Source: CAYNEO01 sp964396245 | Lineage (GTDB): Bacteria; Zixibacteria; MSB-5A5; GN15; FEB-12 | Assembly (NCBI GenBank): GCA_964396245.1 | Contig: CAYNEO010000016.1 | Span: forward strand, 1 to 64,000 | Length of the DNA: 64,000 bases | Reading direction: 5' to 3' | In this document: positions 51,334 to 61,377 of the stretch, piece after piece | How positions within the stretch are numbered: position 1 is the first letter of the stretch | How the letters are laid out: each line of letters opens with the position of its first letter | Program-made: the position numbers and the translations under genes | Notes under the pieces: generated by a model | What the model was told of the DNA's origin: nothing | The model's database searches: none | What the model saw: the letters and a program-made list of their open reading frames with translations, nothing else

Positions 51334-53832
51334 CTAGCCCTTAACTACAACATTAAGCAGTCGCCCCGGCACGAATATCAGCTTCACCACGTCCTTCCCG
51401 CCGGTGTATTCCTGTATCCTGGGATGATCGAAGGCTGCCGCCTCAACCTCAGCCTGGTCGGCCCCAGATGATACCTCTACGGTCGCCCGAAGTTTCCCGT
51501 TGACCTGCACCGCAACCTGGATTCTGTCGCCGACAACGGCATCCGGGTCATGTTCAGGCCACTCGGACTTGAGGATCGACTCCGTAAACCCGAATTTCTC
51601 CCACATTTCCTCGGCAATATGCGGCGCCATCGGCGCAATCATCTGCACGATCTTGAGAATGATCTGGTCATTCAACAGGTTGTCGGCGATTTTGGCCGGA
51701 TCGTAATCCCGCACCAGCTCCATAATCGCCGCAATCGCGGTGTTGAACTGGAGACGATCGAAACTCTCGTTGACCCTTTTTATGGTCTGGTTGAGCTTGA
51801 CATAGGCAGCCCATTCATCGGGTGATACTTTGTCGTGGTTAAAGTGATACTTTAAGTCCGGGCTGGTCCCGCGATAGGACTCGGCTATCGGCAATAACCG
51901 GTTCAGGACGAATTTCTCCACCCCCGTGATCGATTCGTTACTCCAGAGCACTTCGCGCTCGGACGGCGCCGTGAAATACATCGCCAGCCTCGCCACATCG
52001 GTCCCGTGGCGATCCATCAGCGCGATTGGCGATACCACATTTCCTTTGGATTTCGACATAACCTCGCCGTTTGCGTCCATCACCATCCCGTGATTGAAGA
52101 GCACGTTCGCGGGCTCGTCGTAGTCGGTCCAGCCGATATCCTTCAGGAACTTCTGGAAAAATCGGAAATAGATCAGATGCCCGGTAGCGTGCGTGATTCC
52201 GCCGACATACAGGTCGATTGGCATCCAGGCATTGGCCTTGTCCTTGTCAAATGGAGCCCTGTCGTTTTGCGGATCGCAATACCGCAGGTAATACCAGGAT
52301 GAGCAGACAAAAGTATCCATCGTGTCCGGGTCGCGCTGGGCGTCGCCGCCGCATGCCGGACACCGTACATTCATGTATTCCGGCACATCCGCCAACGGTG
52401 AACGACCTCTGGGCATAAAATTCTCGACTCGGGGCAAAAGCACCGGCAAATCTTCCTCGGGTACCGCCACCGGTCCGCACTTATCACAGTGAATTATCGG
52501 AATCGGCGCACCCCAGTAACGCTGCCGGGAGATTGACCAGTCCTTCAGCTTATAATTGACCGTCTGGCGCCCGATTTTCTCCGTTTCCGCAAAGGCCGTC
52601 ACCGAATCGAGAGCCTCCACCCCGGCCAATCCGTCAAATTCGCCGGAACTCACCATCGGCCCGTAATCGGTGAATGCCTCAGTCATCTTATCGGCATCCA
52701 ATGACTTAGATGCGCTCGGGTGAATTACTACTTTAATCGGAAGATTGTACTTCTTTGCAAATGCAAAATCCCGCGTATCGTGCGCCGGAACGGCCATCAC
52801 CGCACCGGTGCCGTACCCGCTCAGCACGTAATCTGCCACCCACAATTCGACCTTCTCGTCGGTGAATGGATTGATCACGTACTTTCCGGTCGGCACGCCG
52901 TCTTTTTCACGGTTTTCCGCCACCCGTTCGATTTCCGGACGGCTTAGCGCTATCCGACGGTATTCTTCGACCTTCCGGGCGTGTTCGGGGTCCAGATTGA
53001 GGCTGTCGATAAGCTCGGATTCCGGCGATACGGCCATGTAGGTCACCCCGAATATAGTGTCCGGCCGTGTCGTGAAAACCGGCAGCTTCTCCCCCGTCTC
53101 TTCTATAATGAAGTCGATTTCCAGCCCGTACGACCGGCCTATCCACTCACGCTGCATCGTCTTAACATTTTCCGGCCAGTTTGGAAGGGTGTCCAGATCA
53201 TCTATCAGGCGGTCGGCATAGTCGGTGATCTTGAAATACCAGCCGACCAGCTCCTTTTTTTCCACCTCGGTGCCGCACCGTTCGCAAAAACCGTCCTTGC
53301 ACTGTTCGTTCGCCAGTACCGTCTTGTCTTCCGGGCACCAGTTGACAAATCCCCGTTTCTGGTAGGCCAGCCCCTTCTCGAAGAGCTGTATGAACATCCA
53401 CTGCGTCCACTTGTAGTAGTCCGGCAGGCAGGATGTCACCTCGCGCGACCAGTCGAATGATACTCCGACCTTCTGCAGCGTACTGCGAGAAACGGCAATG
53501 TTGGACAGGGTCCACTGTTCCGGATGAATGCCGCGCTGTATCGCCGCCCGTTCCGCCGGCAGACCGAATGCATCCCACCCAAACGGATGTAAGACGTCCT
53601 TTCCCATCATCCACTGACGACGCGCTACCGCATCGCCGATGATATAATTGCGGAAATGCCCCAGGTGAATGTCACCCGAGGGATACGCAAACATCACCAG
53701 CATGTAGAACTTGTTTTTGTGATCAGGCAGATCAGACGCTTTGAACAGTTCTTCCTTGTCCCAGCGTTCCTGCCATTTGCGCTCTATTTTCTTGAAATCG
53801 TATTTGCGGGTCGGTTTATCCGATTCAGCCAT
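51334..53832 (-). CDS. leuS: Leucyl-tRNA synthetase
   Basis: The ATG at 53832 (MAESDK) is chosen; an in-frame start also lies 7 codons upstream. The 832-residue class I synthetase has HLGHFRNY as its HIGH motif, the editing domain with GTGAVMAVPAHD, and VMSKSKGNVVSP as KMSKS. Two CPxC-type zinc elements are visible (CRRCG-like in the editing/zinc region and CPACGG). It charges tRNA-Leu; a tRNA-Leu gene lies at 32980-33063. It is the last gene of the long minus-strand operon, followed by about 230 bases without a gene. Confidence 0.96.
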   Translation of the reverse strand: MAESDKPTRKYDFKKIERKWQERWDKEELFKASDLPDHKNKFYMLVMFAYPSGDIHLGHFRNYIIGDAVARRQWMMGKDVLHPFGWDAFGLPAERAAIQRGIHPEQWTLSNIAVSRSTLQKVGVSFDWSREVTSCLPDYYKWTQWMFIQLFEKGLAYQKRGFVNWCPEDKTVLANEQCKDGFCERCGTEVEKKELVGWYFKITDYADRLIDDLDTLPNWPENVKTMQREWIGRSYGLEIDFIIEETGEKLPVFTTRPDTIFGVTYMAVSPESELIDSLNLDPEHARKVEEYRRIALSRPEIERVAENREKDGVPTGKYVINPFTDEKVELWVADYVLSGYGTGAVMAVPAHDTRDFAFAKKYNLPIKVVIHPSASKSLDADKMTEAFTDYGPMVSSGEFDGLAGVEALDSVTAFAETEKIGRQTVNYKLKDWSISRQRYWGAPIPIIHCDKCGPVAVPEEDLPVLLPRVENFMPRGRSPLADVPEYMNVRCPACGGDAQRDPDTMDTFVCSSWYYLRYCDPQNDRAPFDKDKANAWMPIDLYVGGITHATGHLIYFRFFQKFLKDIGWTDYDEPANVLFNHGMVMDANGEVMSKSKGNVVSPIALMDRHGTDVARLAMYFTAPSEREVLWSNESITGVEKFVLNRLLPIAESYRGTSPDLKYHFNHDKVSPDEWAAYVKLNQTIKRVNESFDRLQFNTAIAAIMELVRDYDPAKIADNLLNDQIILKIVQMIAPMAPHIAEEMWEKFGFTESILKSEWPEHDPDAVVGDRIQVAVQVNGKLRATVEVSSGADQAEVEAAAFDHPRIQEYTGGKDVVKLIFVPGRLLNVVVKG

Positions 53833-53899
53833 TATCACAATCCTCACGTCCAATTTGTGAAGCAGAATATTAGCAAAATCGACCGGTTAAAGCAAGACC

Positions 53900-54739
53900 T
53901 TAACCGGAGCGCGGCTTCGGGGATTTTCGGCCGCCTCTCCCCCGCAGTCGGTCCAGCAGAACCGTTCCCCCGGAGAGCTTGCTGGTAAACGCCGCCTTGG
54001 CATGCTCGAGCGGATACAACACTCCGTGATTGAGTCTTGTAAGCACGGCCAACTGCGTGTCGAAGCCGTGAATCCCGTACCGTCCGGCCGCCAGTGCCGA
54101 GTCAGTGTCTCGTGGAAAGGACATCGTGAACCCGTAACGATAGCCCGCATCACCGGCCGCCGTCATCACGGCCTCGTTACACCGGCCAAACGGATAACTG
54201 ACAGTATCGACCTCTGTGCCGGTGATACCCTCGAGTATCTCTCGCGACCTTTCCAATTCTTCCCTGAGACGCTCGCTATTGAGCCCCGTCAGGTCGCAAT
54301 GCGCATGTCCGTGCGATCCAAACTGAGCGCCTTCGCCCGCCAACCGACGGATCTGCTCTTCGTCCATGTGAGGCACCTTCTGAATCACGTGGCTGTAGTC
54401 CCAATCGTTGGAACGTCCGATATAGCCGGTGGGCATAAAGACAGTGGGTCGGAACCGATATGCTCTCATTAATCCCGGAAGCGCGTCTGCCAGGTGCGCG
54501 TAGCCGTCATCGAACGTAATCGCCAGGCGATCTTCCGACGGCCGCTTCATGACTTCCGTGACGGTACCTATCCGATAACCGACTCGCAGCAACCGTTGAA
54601 TCAGTTTCTCGAATCGTCGCGGCGAGTAATTGGTCGAACCGTAGCTGAAACGCGCTTGAAGCTTGTGGAAACAGAGGATCTTGGGCGGCGAGATCGGCGG
54701 CTTCAATCCGCTCTGTGTATGCTCATCAGAAGATATCAT
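53900..54739 (-). CDS. Polysaccharide deacetylase-family protein
   Basis: The ATG at 54739 is chosen; it overlaps the upstream M16 gene by 14 bases. The 279-residue protein has a NodB domain with ITFDDGYAHL (metal-binding and catalytic Asp) and FGSHGHAH (metal-binding His pair), then YPFGRCNEAV. It deacetylates a polysaccharide or peptidoglycan sugar. The start is leaderless in appearance, so its compartment is not certain. Confidence 0.85.
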   Translation of the reverse strand: MISSDEHTQSGLKPPISPPKILCFHKLQARFSYGSTNYSPRRFEKLIQRLLRVGYRIGTVTEVMKRPSEDRLAITFDDGYAHLADALPGLMRAYRFRPTVFMPTGYIGRSNDWDYSHVIQKVPHMDEEQIRRLAGEGAQFGSHGHAHCDLTGLNSERLREELERSREILEGITGTEVDTVSYPFGRCNEAVMTAAGDAGYRYGFTMSFPRDTDSALAAGRYGIHGFDTQLAVLTRLNHGVLYPLEHAKAAFTSKLSGGTVLLDRLRGRGGRKSPKPRSG

Positions 54740-56009
54740 CGAACAGGTTTTTGCGCACCGGACCGAGCACGGCCAGCGCCATCTGCGATTCATCGAATAT
54801 CCGATTTGCCAGGTCGCGCACCTCCAGGGCGGTCACCCGGTCGATACGCCTGAGTATCCGACGCGAATCAAGATAATCTCCCGTCATCAACTCTCCCCTC
54901 GCAATCCGGTTCTGCCGCGTAGTGGTCGATTCCATGGCGATACTGATATGTCCCTTGATCAGCATTTTCAACTGCGCCAGGCGGTCCGGGCGAATCCTGC
55001 GGTTTTTCATCTTACGAAATTCCGCCATCATCAAATCGAACGCAGGCCGCACGTGTTTGTCATCCGTCCCGACATACGCGCCGAATATTCCGGCATCACG
55101 ATAATAATCCTGAAAGGTATAGACGTTGTAAGCCAGCCCTCGTTCCTCGCGAATCCGTTGAAACAATACCGATGACATCCCGGCCCCCAGGTGAGCGTTC
55201 AGGACCATCATAGCCGTGCGTTCCTTGTCACCGTAGGCGATACCCGGAAAACCCAGGCAGAGATGGGTCTGAAATCCATCGGATCGCTCGATCCCTATAC
55301 TGCGGCTCTTCGAACGGCGCGCCGGAGGCGGCGTTTCAGCCTCACCGTCCGGCAGATTCAGCTTCTGCTCGATCAGCCTGACCAGCTTCCGGTGCGATAT
55401 TGATCCGGCCGCCGAGACCATAATCGAGCCACGGCGATATTGCCTGCGATAATACTTGAGCACATCGCGCCTTTCGGCGTTCCCTATGATCCTGCGCGTG
55501 CCCATGATGCCGTGTGCCAGCGGGTTTGAACCCCAGAAGATTTCGTTGAAATTGTCGTGGATCTTATCCGACGGCGTGTCGTCGGACTCCTTGATCTCCT
55601 CCAGCACGACCGTCTTCTCGCGTTTGATATTCGTCGGCGAAAAGGTCGCATTGCAGACCATATCCGTCAGGACGTCGACTGCTTCCTCGAGATGCTCATC
55701 CAGTATGCGCGCGACAAAACACGTGTGCTCCCGGCTCGTGAACGCGTTCAGCGAGCCCCCGAGCGATTCCAGCGAGGAGCCGATTTGCCGCGTGTTGCGG
55801 TTTCGGGTTCCCTTGAACACCATATGCTCGATAAAATGAGAAAGCCCGTATTCTTCGGGCTTTTCATTTCTCGAACCGACGTCGACCCATAACCCGATCG
55901 AAACCGTGTGCACCGAGGGAAGTTTCTCGGTGATCACCCTGATCCCGCCGGGAAGGATGGTCTTCTGAAACAGGCTGCTGTTGACAACAGCCCGGGATGT
56001 AGTCGCCAT
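54726..56009 (-). CDS. M16-family zinc metallopeptidase
   Basis: A 427-residue peptidase of the insulinase/processing-peptidase family, with the inverted zinc motif HFIEH (His58-x-x-Glu61-His62) and the distal zinc ligand Glu138 in VLEEIKES. The downstream domain has GISHRK and the FLGFPGIAYGDKERTAMMVL region typical of the second domain. It is probably a processing protease for exported or cytoplasmic peptides. It lies 8 bases after pnp, an association seen in many bacteria. Confidence 0.92.
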   Translation of the reverse strand: MATTSRAVVNSSLFQKTILPGGIRVITEKLPSVHTVSIGLWVDVGSRNEKPEEYGLSHFIEHMVFKGTRNRNTRQIGSSLESLGGSLNAFTSREHTCFVARILDEHLEEAVDVLTDMVCNATFSPTNIKREKTVVLEEIKESDDTPSDKIHDNFNEIFWGSNPLAHGIMGTRRIIGNAERRDVLKYYRRQYRRGSIMVSAAGSISHRKLVRLIEQKLNLPDGEAETPPPARRSKSRSIGIERSDGFQTHLCLGFPGIAYGDKERTAMMVLNAHLGAGMSSVLFQRIREERGLAYNVYTFQDYYRDAGIFGAYVGTDDKHVRPAFDLMMAEFRKMKNRRIRPDRLAQLKMLIKGHISIAMESTTTRQNRIARGELMTGDYLDSRRILRRIDRVTALEVRDLANRIFDESQMALAVLGPVRKNLFDDIF

Positions 56010-56017
56010 TGACAGCT

Positions 56018-58186
56018 CTACCGTTTCACCCGGCGCGTATTGTGTCGGGAGGAACCGTGGCGCGGCCGTGATGACCGGCGATCTCCGCCACCGTCGTCTC
56101 CTGAGCTCTCGCCTCCGGGGAGCAGGGCCCTACGCGACAGGCGCACCTTGCCGTCCGGATCGATATTGACCACCTTGACGTCCATCCGGTCACCCACGTT
56201 GCAGATATCGGTCACTTTTTCCACGCGGCCGACATCCAGCTCCGAGATATGCACCAGTCCGTCGGTGCCCGGCAGAATCTCCACGAACGCACCGAAATCG
56301 GTCACCCGGCGAACGATACCGTTGTAGGTCCGTCCCACTTCCGGCTCCTCGACCAGTGCCTCGATACGCGCTTTCGCAGCCTGTCCCGCGGCAGCATCCA
56401 CCGATGCAATCAACACCGTACCGTCGTCGTCGATATCGACCTTGGCTCCGGTTTCCTCAACGATCGCACGGATAACCTTGCCGCCGGGACCAATGACGTC
56501 GCCGATCTTGGCCGGGTTGATCTTGATCGTGATAATGCGGGGCGCAAACTCCGAAAGCTGGTCACGGTGCTTGGAGATGGTCTGGTTCATGACATCCAGT
56601 ATCTTCAGACGCGCCGTGCGTGCTTTCTCCAGCGCCTCACGCATCGTCTCGATATCCAATCCGGCGATCTTGATATCCATCTGGATGGCCGTGATACCAT
56701 CGGCGCTGCCGGCGACCTTGAAATCCATGTCGCCGAAGTGATCCTCGTCGCCGAGAATATCGGTCAGGATGATTGTCTGGTCCTCGGACTTGATCAGTCC
56801 CATGGCAATACCGGCTACCGCGGTTTTGATCGGAACGCCGGCGTCCATCAGCGACAGGGAGCCGCCGCAGACCGTCGCCATCGACGACGAACCGTTGGAC
56901 TCCATGATATCGGACACCACGCGCACCGTATACGGGAAGGCCGTTTCACCCGGAATGACCGGCTGCAATGCCCGCTCGGCGAGGGCGCCGTGGCCGATTT
57001 CCCGACGGCTCGTGCCGCGGATCGGCTTCGTTTCGCCGGTGCTGAACGGCGGAAAATTGTAGTGCAGCATATAACTCTTGGTCGACTCACCTTCGAGTTC
57101 GTCAAGACGCTGCTCATCGATCTTGGTCCCGAGTGTCACCGCTACCAGCGCCTGTGTCTGGCCGCGTGTGAACAACGCCGAACCGTGAGCCCTCGGCAGG
57201 GCGCCCACCTCGCAGGTGATCTCTCGAATCTCATCGGTCGCCCGACCGTCGATTCGACGACTCTCCTTGAGAATCATCTCGCGCATCGATGTCGCATCCA
57301 GGTCATGCAGGATTGTCTTGATATCACCTTCCTGCTCCGGGTACTCCTCTGCCAATGCTTCGAGTATTTCCGTCTGCATGGCTTTCTTGGCCGTCCGGCG
57401 CTCATCCTTGTCGGCGATACGGTTGAACTCGTCAAACCGCGTCCCCGCCATGTCCTTGACCTTGGCAACAAGCTCCTCGTCGACCGTTACCGGCGTATAT
57501 TCGAATTGCTCCTTGCCGCACATCCGCTTCAGTTCTTCGATTTTTTCCACGATCGTCTTGATATGTTCGTGGCCGAAGAACAATGCCTGGATAACGTCCT
57601 CTTCGCTCGCCTCGTAGGCGCCGCCCTCGACCATGGCGATACTATCCGAAGATCCCGCCATCGTGATCGAGATGTCGCACTCGGCTATTTGATCGAGCGT
57701 CGGGTTGATGACGAACTGTCCGTCCAGGCGCCCGACCCGCACACCGGCGACCGTCTTGGAGATCGGGATATCCGAAATGGCGATAGCCGCACCGGTGCCG
57801 ATAAGCGCCAGGATGTCGGTGTCGTTCTGCTGATCGTGGGAGATCACGTAAGAAATACACTGCGTCTCGCCGCGAAAATCTTCCGGGAACAGCGGACGAA
57901 TGGGACGATCGATAATCCGCGCGGACAGGATTTCTTTCTCCGACGGACGGCCTTCACGCTTGAAGAACCCCCCCGGGATTTTCCCGGCCGCATATGACTT
58001 TTCACGATACTCGACCGTCAGCGGGAAAAAATCGAATCCTCTCTTCGGCTCGGTATCGGCGCAAACGGTCGAGATCACCATCGAATCCGCGTAGCGGACG
58101 GTGACCGCTCCATTTGCCTGCTTGGCGAGCTTGCCGCACTCGATTGTCATCAGGCGACCGCCAAGTTCAAACTCTACTTTGTACAT
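56018..58186 (-). CDS. pnp: Polyribonucleotide nucleotidyltransferase
   Basis: A 722-residue exoribonuclease. Two RNase PH-like domains are visible (ALFTRGQTQALVAVTLG; the second with MDAGVPIKTAVAGIAMGLI), and an all-helical linker. The KH domain includes VIGPGGKVIRAIVEETGAKVDIDD, and the S1 domain RVTDFGAFVEILPGTDGLVHISE. The C-terminal tail is Gly/Arg/Ser-rich. It degrades RNA from the 3' end and works with rpsO immediately upstream, as in most bacteria (18-base gap). Confidence 0.97.
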   Translation of the reverse strand: MYKVEFELGGRLMTIECGKLAKQANGAVTVRYADSMVISTVCADTEPKRGFDFFPLTVEYREKSYAAGKIPGGFFKREGRPSEKEILSARIIDRPIRPLFPEDFRGETQCISYVISHDQQNDTDILALIGTGAAIAISDIPISKTVAGVRVGRLDGQFVINPTLDQIAECDISITMAGSSDSIAMVEGGAYEASEEDVIQALFFGHEHIKTIVEKIEELKRMCGKEQFEYTPVTVDEELVAKVKDMAGTRFDEFNRIADKDERRTAKKAMQTEILEALAEEYPEQEGDIKTILHDLDATSMREMILKESRRIDGRATDEIREITCEVGALPRAHGSALFTRGQTQALVAVTLGTKIDEQRLDELEGESTKSYMLHYNFPPFSTGETKPIRGTSRREIGHGALAERALQPVIPGETAFPYTVRVVSDIMESNGSSSMATVCGGSLSLMDAGVPIKTAVAGIAMGLIKSEDQTIILTDILGDEDHFGDMDFKVAGSADGITAIQMDIKIAGLDIETMREALEKARTARLKILDVMNQTISKHRDQLSEFAPRIITIKINPAKIGDVIGPGGKVIRAIVEETGAKVDIDDDGTVLIASVDAAAGQAAKARIEALVEEPEVGRTYNGIVRRVTDFGAFVEILPGTDGLVHISELDVGRVEKVTDICNVGDRMDVKVVNIDPDGKVRLSRRALLPGGESSGDDGGGDRRSSRPRHGSSRHNTRRVKR

Positions 58187-58204
58187 AAGTAATCCTATAC
58201 TTTC

Positions 58205-58474
58205 TTAACGCCGCAACCCGAGCCTGTTAACGATATCACGATAACTCTCAATGTCGCGATCCATGAGATAATCCAGCAACCGGCGCCGCTGGCCGACCAG
58301 CTTCAGAAGTCCGTGACGGGTGTGAAAATCCTTCTGGTGCTGCTTCATGTGTTCCGTCAGGTGATTGATCCGCTCGGTCAAGAGCGCAATCTGGACTTCC
58401 GGCGAACCGGTGTCTGTTTCGTGAAGGCGATGTTTCTCGATTATCTGCGCCTTCTGTTCTTTGGTCACTGGCAT
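58205..58474 (-). CDS. rpsO: Ribosomal protein S15
   Basis: An 89-residue protein of the normal length, with the conserved HETDTGSPEVQIALLTERI N-terminal segment and LVGQRRRLLDYLM near the C-terminus. It binds 16S rRNA in the platform of the 30S subunit. It overlaps the ribF stop by 10 bases and precedes pnp. Confidence 0.97.
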   Translation of the reverse strand: MPVTKEQKAQIIEKHRLHETDTGSPEVQIALLTERINHLTEHMKQHQKDFHTRHGLLKLVGQRRRLLDYLMDRDIESYRDIVNRLGLRR

Positions 58475-59421
58475 GCTTTCTCTCCTTTAGTTTCCAATAA
58501 TTGCATTATCTGTCGTTTGTCGGCGTCGATCTGATGCGCCAGGTCGTCAGTCGAGTCGAACTTCCGGTTCTCGCGAACATAATGACACGGGTAGAGAATG
58601 ATCTCCTGCTCGTATATGTTGCGATCGAAATCGAACAGGTTCGCCTCAACGGTGACCCGCCGCTGCGGATTGAAGTGATTCTGTCCGATAAACATCATAC
58701 CACACAAATCGTCTTTCCCGACCTGCGCCCAGCACGAGTAAACACCCTCCGGCGGGAGAAGCTTCCGGGGGCTGTACCGTACGTTCACAGTCGGGTATCC
58801 CAATTTGCGTCCTAAACCGATTCCTTTTTCCACTATACCATAAATTGCATATTCATGCCCCAGTAACTTGACCGCCTCCGAATAATGGCCGGCCGCCATG
58901 GCCTTCCGTATACGCGACGATGACACGGCTTTGCCGTCCACGATAATCGGCGGCACCACTCGCACGTCGAAGCCGTACTTTTCACCGAGCCGCTTTAACT
59001 CATCGATACTGCCGCTGCGGTTCTTGCCGAAGGCGTGATCGTATCCGACAATCAGCTTCTTCACACCGACAACGTCGACCAGGATCTTCTTGACAAAATC
59101 CTCCGCCGACATGTTCCGGAGCTGATCGTTGAATTCCAGCACCAGGACGTTGCCCTCGAGAAAATCGGGAATGAACTTTTCCTTTTCCTCGATCGTCGTC
59201 AGCAGCATGGGAATATCGTTCGGGCTTACGACCACCTTTGGATGGGGATTGAACGTGATCAGTACCGGTTCCATTTTCATCCGGTAGGCGGTATCACGGA
59301 GCACGCACAGAATCTCCTGGTGACCCAGGTGAATCCCGTCGAACGTCCCGAGAGTCGCAACCACGTTGCGGTCTTCACGTGTCTTAAAATGCTCTATGCC
59401 CCGGATGAAGGTCGTTGTCAA
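58465..59421 (-). CDS. ribF: Bifunctional riboflavin kinase / FAD synthetase
   Basis: The start is taken as the TTG at 59421, which overlaps the truB stop (TTGA); this gives 318 residues, the usual length. Adenylyltransferase domain motifs GTFDGIHLGHQEI and KKLIVGYDHAFGKNRSG are visible, as is the C-terminal riboflavin kinase domain with RKLGYPTVNVRYSP and GVYSCWAQVG. It converts riboflavin to FMN and FAD, feeding flavoproteins such as the one encoded at 19645-20154. Confidence 0.95.
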   Translation of the reverse strand: MTTTFIRGIEHFKTREDRNVVATLGTFDGIHLGHQEILCVLRDTAYRMKMEPVLITFNPHPKVVVSPNDIPMLLTTIEEKEKFIPDFLEGNVLVLEFNDQLRNMSAEDFVKKILVDVVGVKKLIVGYDHAFGKNRSGSIDELKRLGEKYGFDVRVVPPIIVDGKAVSSSRIRKAMAAGHYSEAVKLLGHEYAIYGIVEKGIGLGRKLGYPTVNVRYSPRKLLPPEGVYSCWAQVGKDDLCGMMFIGQNHFNPQRRVTVEANLFDFDRNIYEQEIILYPCHYVRENRKFDSTDDLAHQIDADKRQIMQLLETKGEKACQ

Positions 59422-60365
59422 TTCAGCACCCGAACGTAATGAAACAATGATTCTTGTGTTTCCGGACGAAACCGCGTCCAATCGGCTTCGGCCGTGCCTA
59501 CGGCAAGGACCACGCCGGCGCGGTCCTTCAAAACTATATTCTCACCGGCGCTGAAGGCGCCGTCAATTTTCACAACATCACGACCCATCAGGGGTTTGCC
59601 CTGCACAACAAATTCCCTGAACCGGTCGGAGACCCACACCGCGGCAAAATGCAGCGCTTCCTCGATCGGCAGCAGCGACTTCTGCAGCAGCCCCGCCTCT
59701 GCCATCCGGCGAATTTCCTCCAGCGTTCTGGCTCCATCCACTCGCAGGCTTCCGATCGCCGTCCGCTTTAGCGACTTCAAATACGCGCCGCATCCGATCC
59801 GCTCGCCGATATCGTGCGCCAGCGACCGAATGTACGTTCCCTTGGAACACCTGATCTGTATCCGCAGGTCCGGCTTATCGTAAGAAACCAACCGGATGTA
59901 CGAAATATGCACCTCGCGCACCGGCGCTTCGATCTCTTCACCGCGACGCGCCGCCTTGTACAGCCTTTGGCCGTTAACCCTGACCGCCGAATAAACCGGC
60001 ACCCGTTGAGAGTGAGTTCCGCAGTACTGCCCGAGCAACTGCATGATCCGGTCCGGCCGAAAATCGGGGACCGGATTCGGCGCCTCGTTCTCGTCGAGTC
60101 CCTCGGCATCATACGTGCGCGACCGCTGCCCAAGGCGAATCGTCGCCTCATATGTTTTGTCATGATCCACCAGGAATTGCACGATCTTGGTGGCTCGCCC
60201 GAGACACAGGATCAGCAAACCTTCGGCCAGCGGATCGAGCGTGCCGGCGTGGCCGATCTTCTGCTGCCGGGTGAGCTTGCGAACCTCCTGCACGGCGTCA
60301 TGGCTGGACATGCCGGCCGGTTTGTAGATCGCCAACAGGCCGCTGTAGGTCTCACGAGCGGCCAT
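59418..60365 (-). CDS. truB: tRNA pseudouridine-55 synthase
   Basis: A 315-residue protein with the catalytic motif GTLDPLAEGLL (Asp44) and GHAGTLDP context, plus YRAACSKGTYIRSLAHDIGE-like sequence (CSKGTYIRSLAHDIGE) and a C-terminal PUA-like region (VVQGKPLMGRDVV). It makes pseudouridine 55 in the T-loop of tRNA. It overlaps the nrnA stop by 14 bases. Confidence 0.96.
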   Translation of the reverse strand: MAARETYSGLLAIYKPAGMSSHDAVQEVRKLTRQQKIGHAGTLDPLAEGLLILCLGRATKIVQFLVDHDKTYEATIRLGQRSRTYDAEGLDENEAPNPVPDFRPDRIMQLLGQYCGTHSQRVPVYSAVRVNGQRLYKAARRGEEIEAPVREVHISYIRLVSYDKPDLRIQIRCSKGTYIRSLAHDIGERIGCGAYLKSLKRTAIGSLRVDGARTLEEIRRMAEAGLLQKSLLPIEEALHFAAVWVSDRFREFVVQGKPLMGRDVVKIDGAFSAGENIVLKDRAGVVLAVGTAEADWTRFRPETQESLFHYVRVLN

Positions 60366-61377
60366 GAATCGCCTCCGTCAACAACGCAAGTACTTTTTCT
60401 CTCGCCTCGTCAAGGTCGTATGGCAGGGTACAGCCCGATGCATTAAAATGGCCGCCACCGCCGAACCGCGCCGCTATCTCGGCCACGTCGATATCATGTG
60501 CCGACCGGAATGACACCCGGGTCCCGTTTCCGTTGCCTTCCTTGAGCAGGGCGCCGACACGCACGCCGCGCGTGAACAGCGTGTGATCCACGAGTCCCTC
60601 GCTGTCCGATTCGAGCCCGCCGCTCTCCGCGAGCATCTGGCGTGTCAATTTGAGGATGCACACCTGCCCGTCGAGATGATACTCTATTCCGTTGAGTACC
60701 TTTCCGATGAGCTTCATGGCTTCCGGGCGAATATTGTAATATATCAGGTCGCAAATCTTCTGCGGACTCGCTCCGGCCGCGATCAGCTCGCCGGCACACA
60801 TCATCGTCCGCGCCGTCGTCGAATTGTACCGGAATCTCCCCGTGTCGGTCAGGACCGCCGTATAGAGCTGCTCGGCGACACTCGGCTTGATCGCGTAGCC
60901 GACCTTCGAGAAATATTCCCAGGCCATTTCTCCAACCGATGATGCCGTCAGATCAACCCAGTTGATGTTCGCGAAAGGATCGCTGTCGAGGTGATGATCG
61001 ATATGCACGACCGTCATCTTGTCGTGAAGAAACCGTTCGATTGTCCCCAATCGCTGCACGGTGGGGCACTCCAGGACAAGCGCCGTGTCGAAGAGCGGTT
61101 CGCCCTCGAGCCGGGCGACATGCACGATCCGGTCAATATCCGGCAGAAATTTGTACTTCTCGGGGATCTGCGAATCAATCAGCATGTGAACTTCCTTGCC
61201 GAGATCGCGCAGATACCGCCCCATCGCAAGTTGCGTCCCGACAGCATCGCCGTCCGGGTCGATATGACTTGCCACCAGCACCCGCCGGCTTTCGGTCAGC
61301 GCCTCCTGTATTTTCTCAATAGGAGCTTTTACGGCGTCCTCGCTATTGATCTTTTTCGCGATCACTTTTGATTTCAT
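60352..61377 (-). CDS. nrnA: Bifunctional oligoribonuclease / PAP phosphatase (NrnA-like)
   Basis: A 341-residue DHH-DHHA1 family phosphoesterase with SHIDPDGDAVG, VVHIDHHLDSDP (metal-binding DHH) and the C-terminal GGGGHFNASG motif of the DHHA1 domain. It degrades short oligoribonucleotides and may hydrolyse PAP. It overlaps the rbfA gene by 35 bases; a later start is possible but no better one with a Shine-Dalgarno sequence is seen. Confidence 0.93.
   Translation of the reverse strand: MKSKVIAKKINSEDAVKAPIEKIQEALTESRRVLVASHIDPDGDAVGTQLAMGRYLRDLGKEVHMLIDSQIPEKYKFLPDIDRIVHVARLEGEPLFDTALVLECPTVQRLGTIERFLHDKMTVVHIDHHLDSDPFANINWVDLTASSVGEMAWEYFSKVGYAIKPSVAEQLYTAVLTDTGRFRYNSTTARTMMCAGELIAAGASPQKICDLIYYNIRPEAMKLIGKVLNGIEYHLDGQVCILKLTRQMLAESGGLESDSEGLVDHTLFTRGVRVGALLKEGNGNGTRVSFRSAHDIDVAEIAARFGGGGHFNASGCTLPYDLDEAREKVLALLTEAIHGRS

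Noticed and set aside
56249..57997. A very long plus-strand open frame (about 580 codons) opposite pnp.
   Set aside because: It is antisense to a certain gene and low-complexity in composition, an effect of GC-rich codon use.
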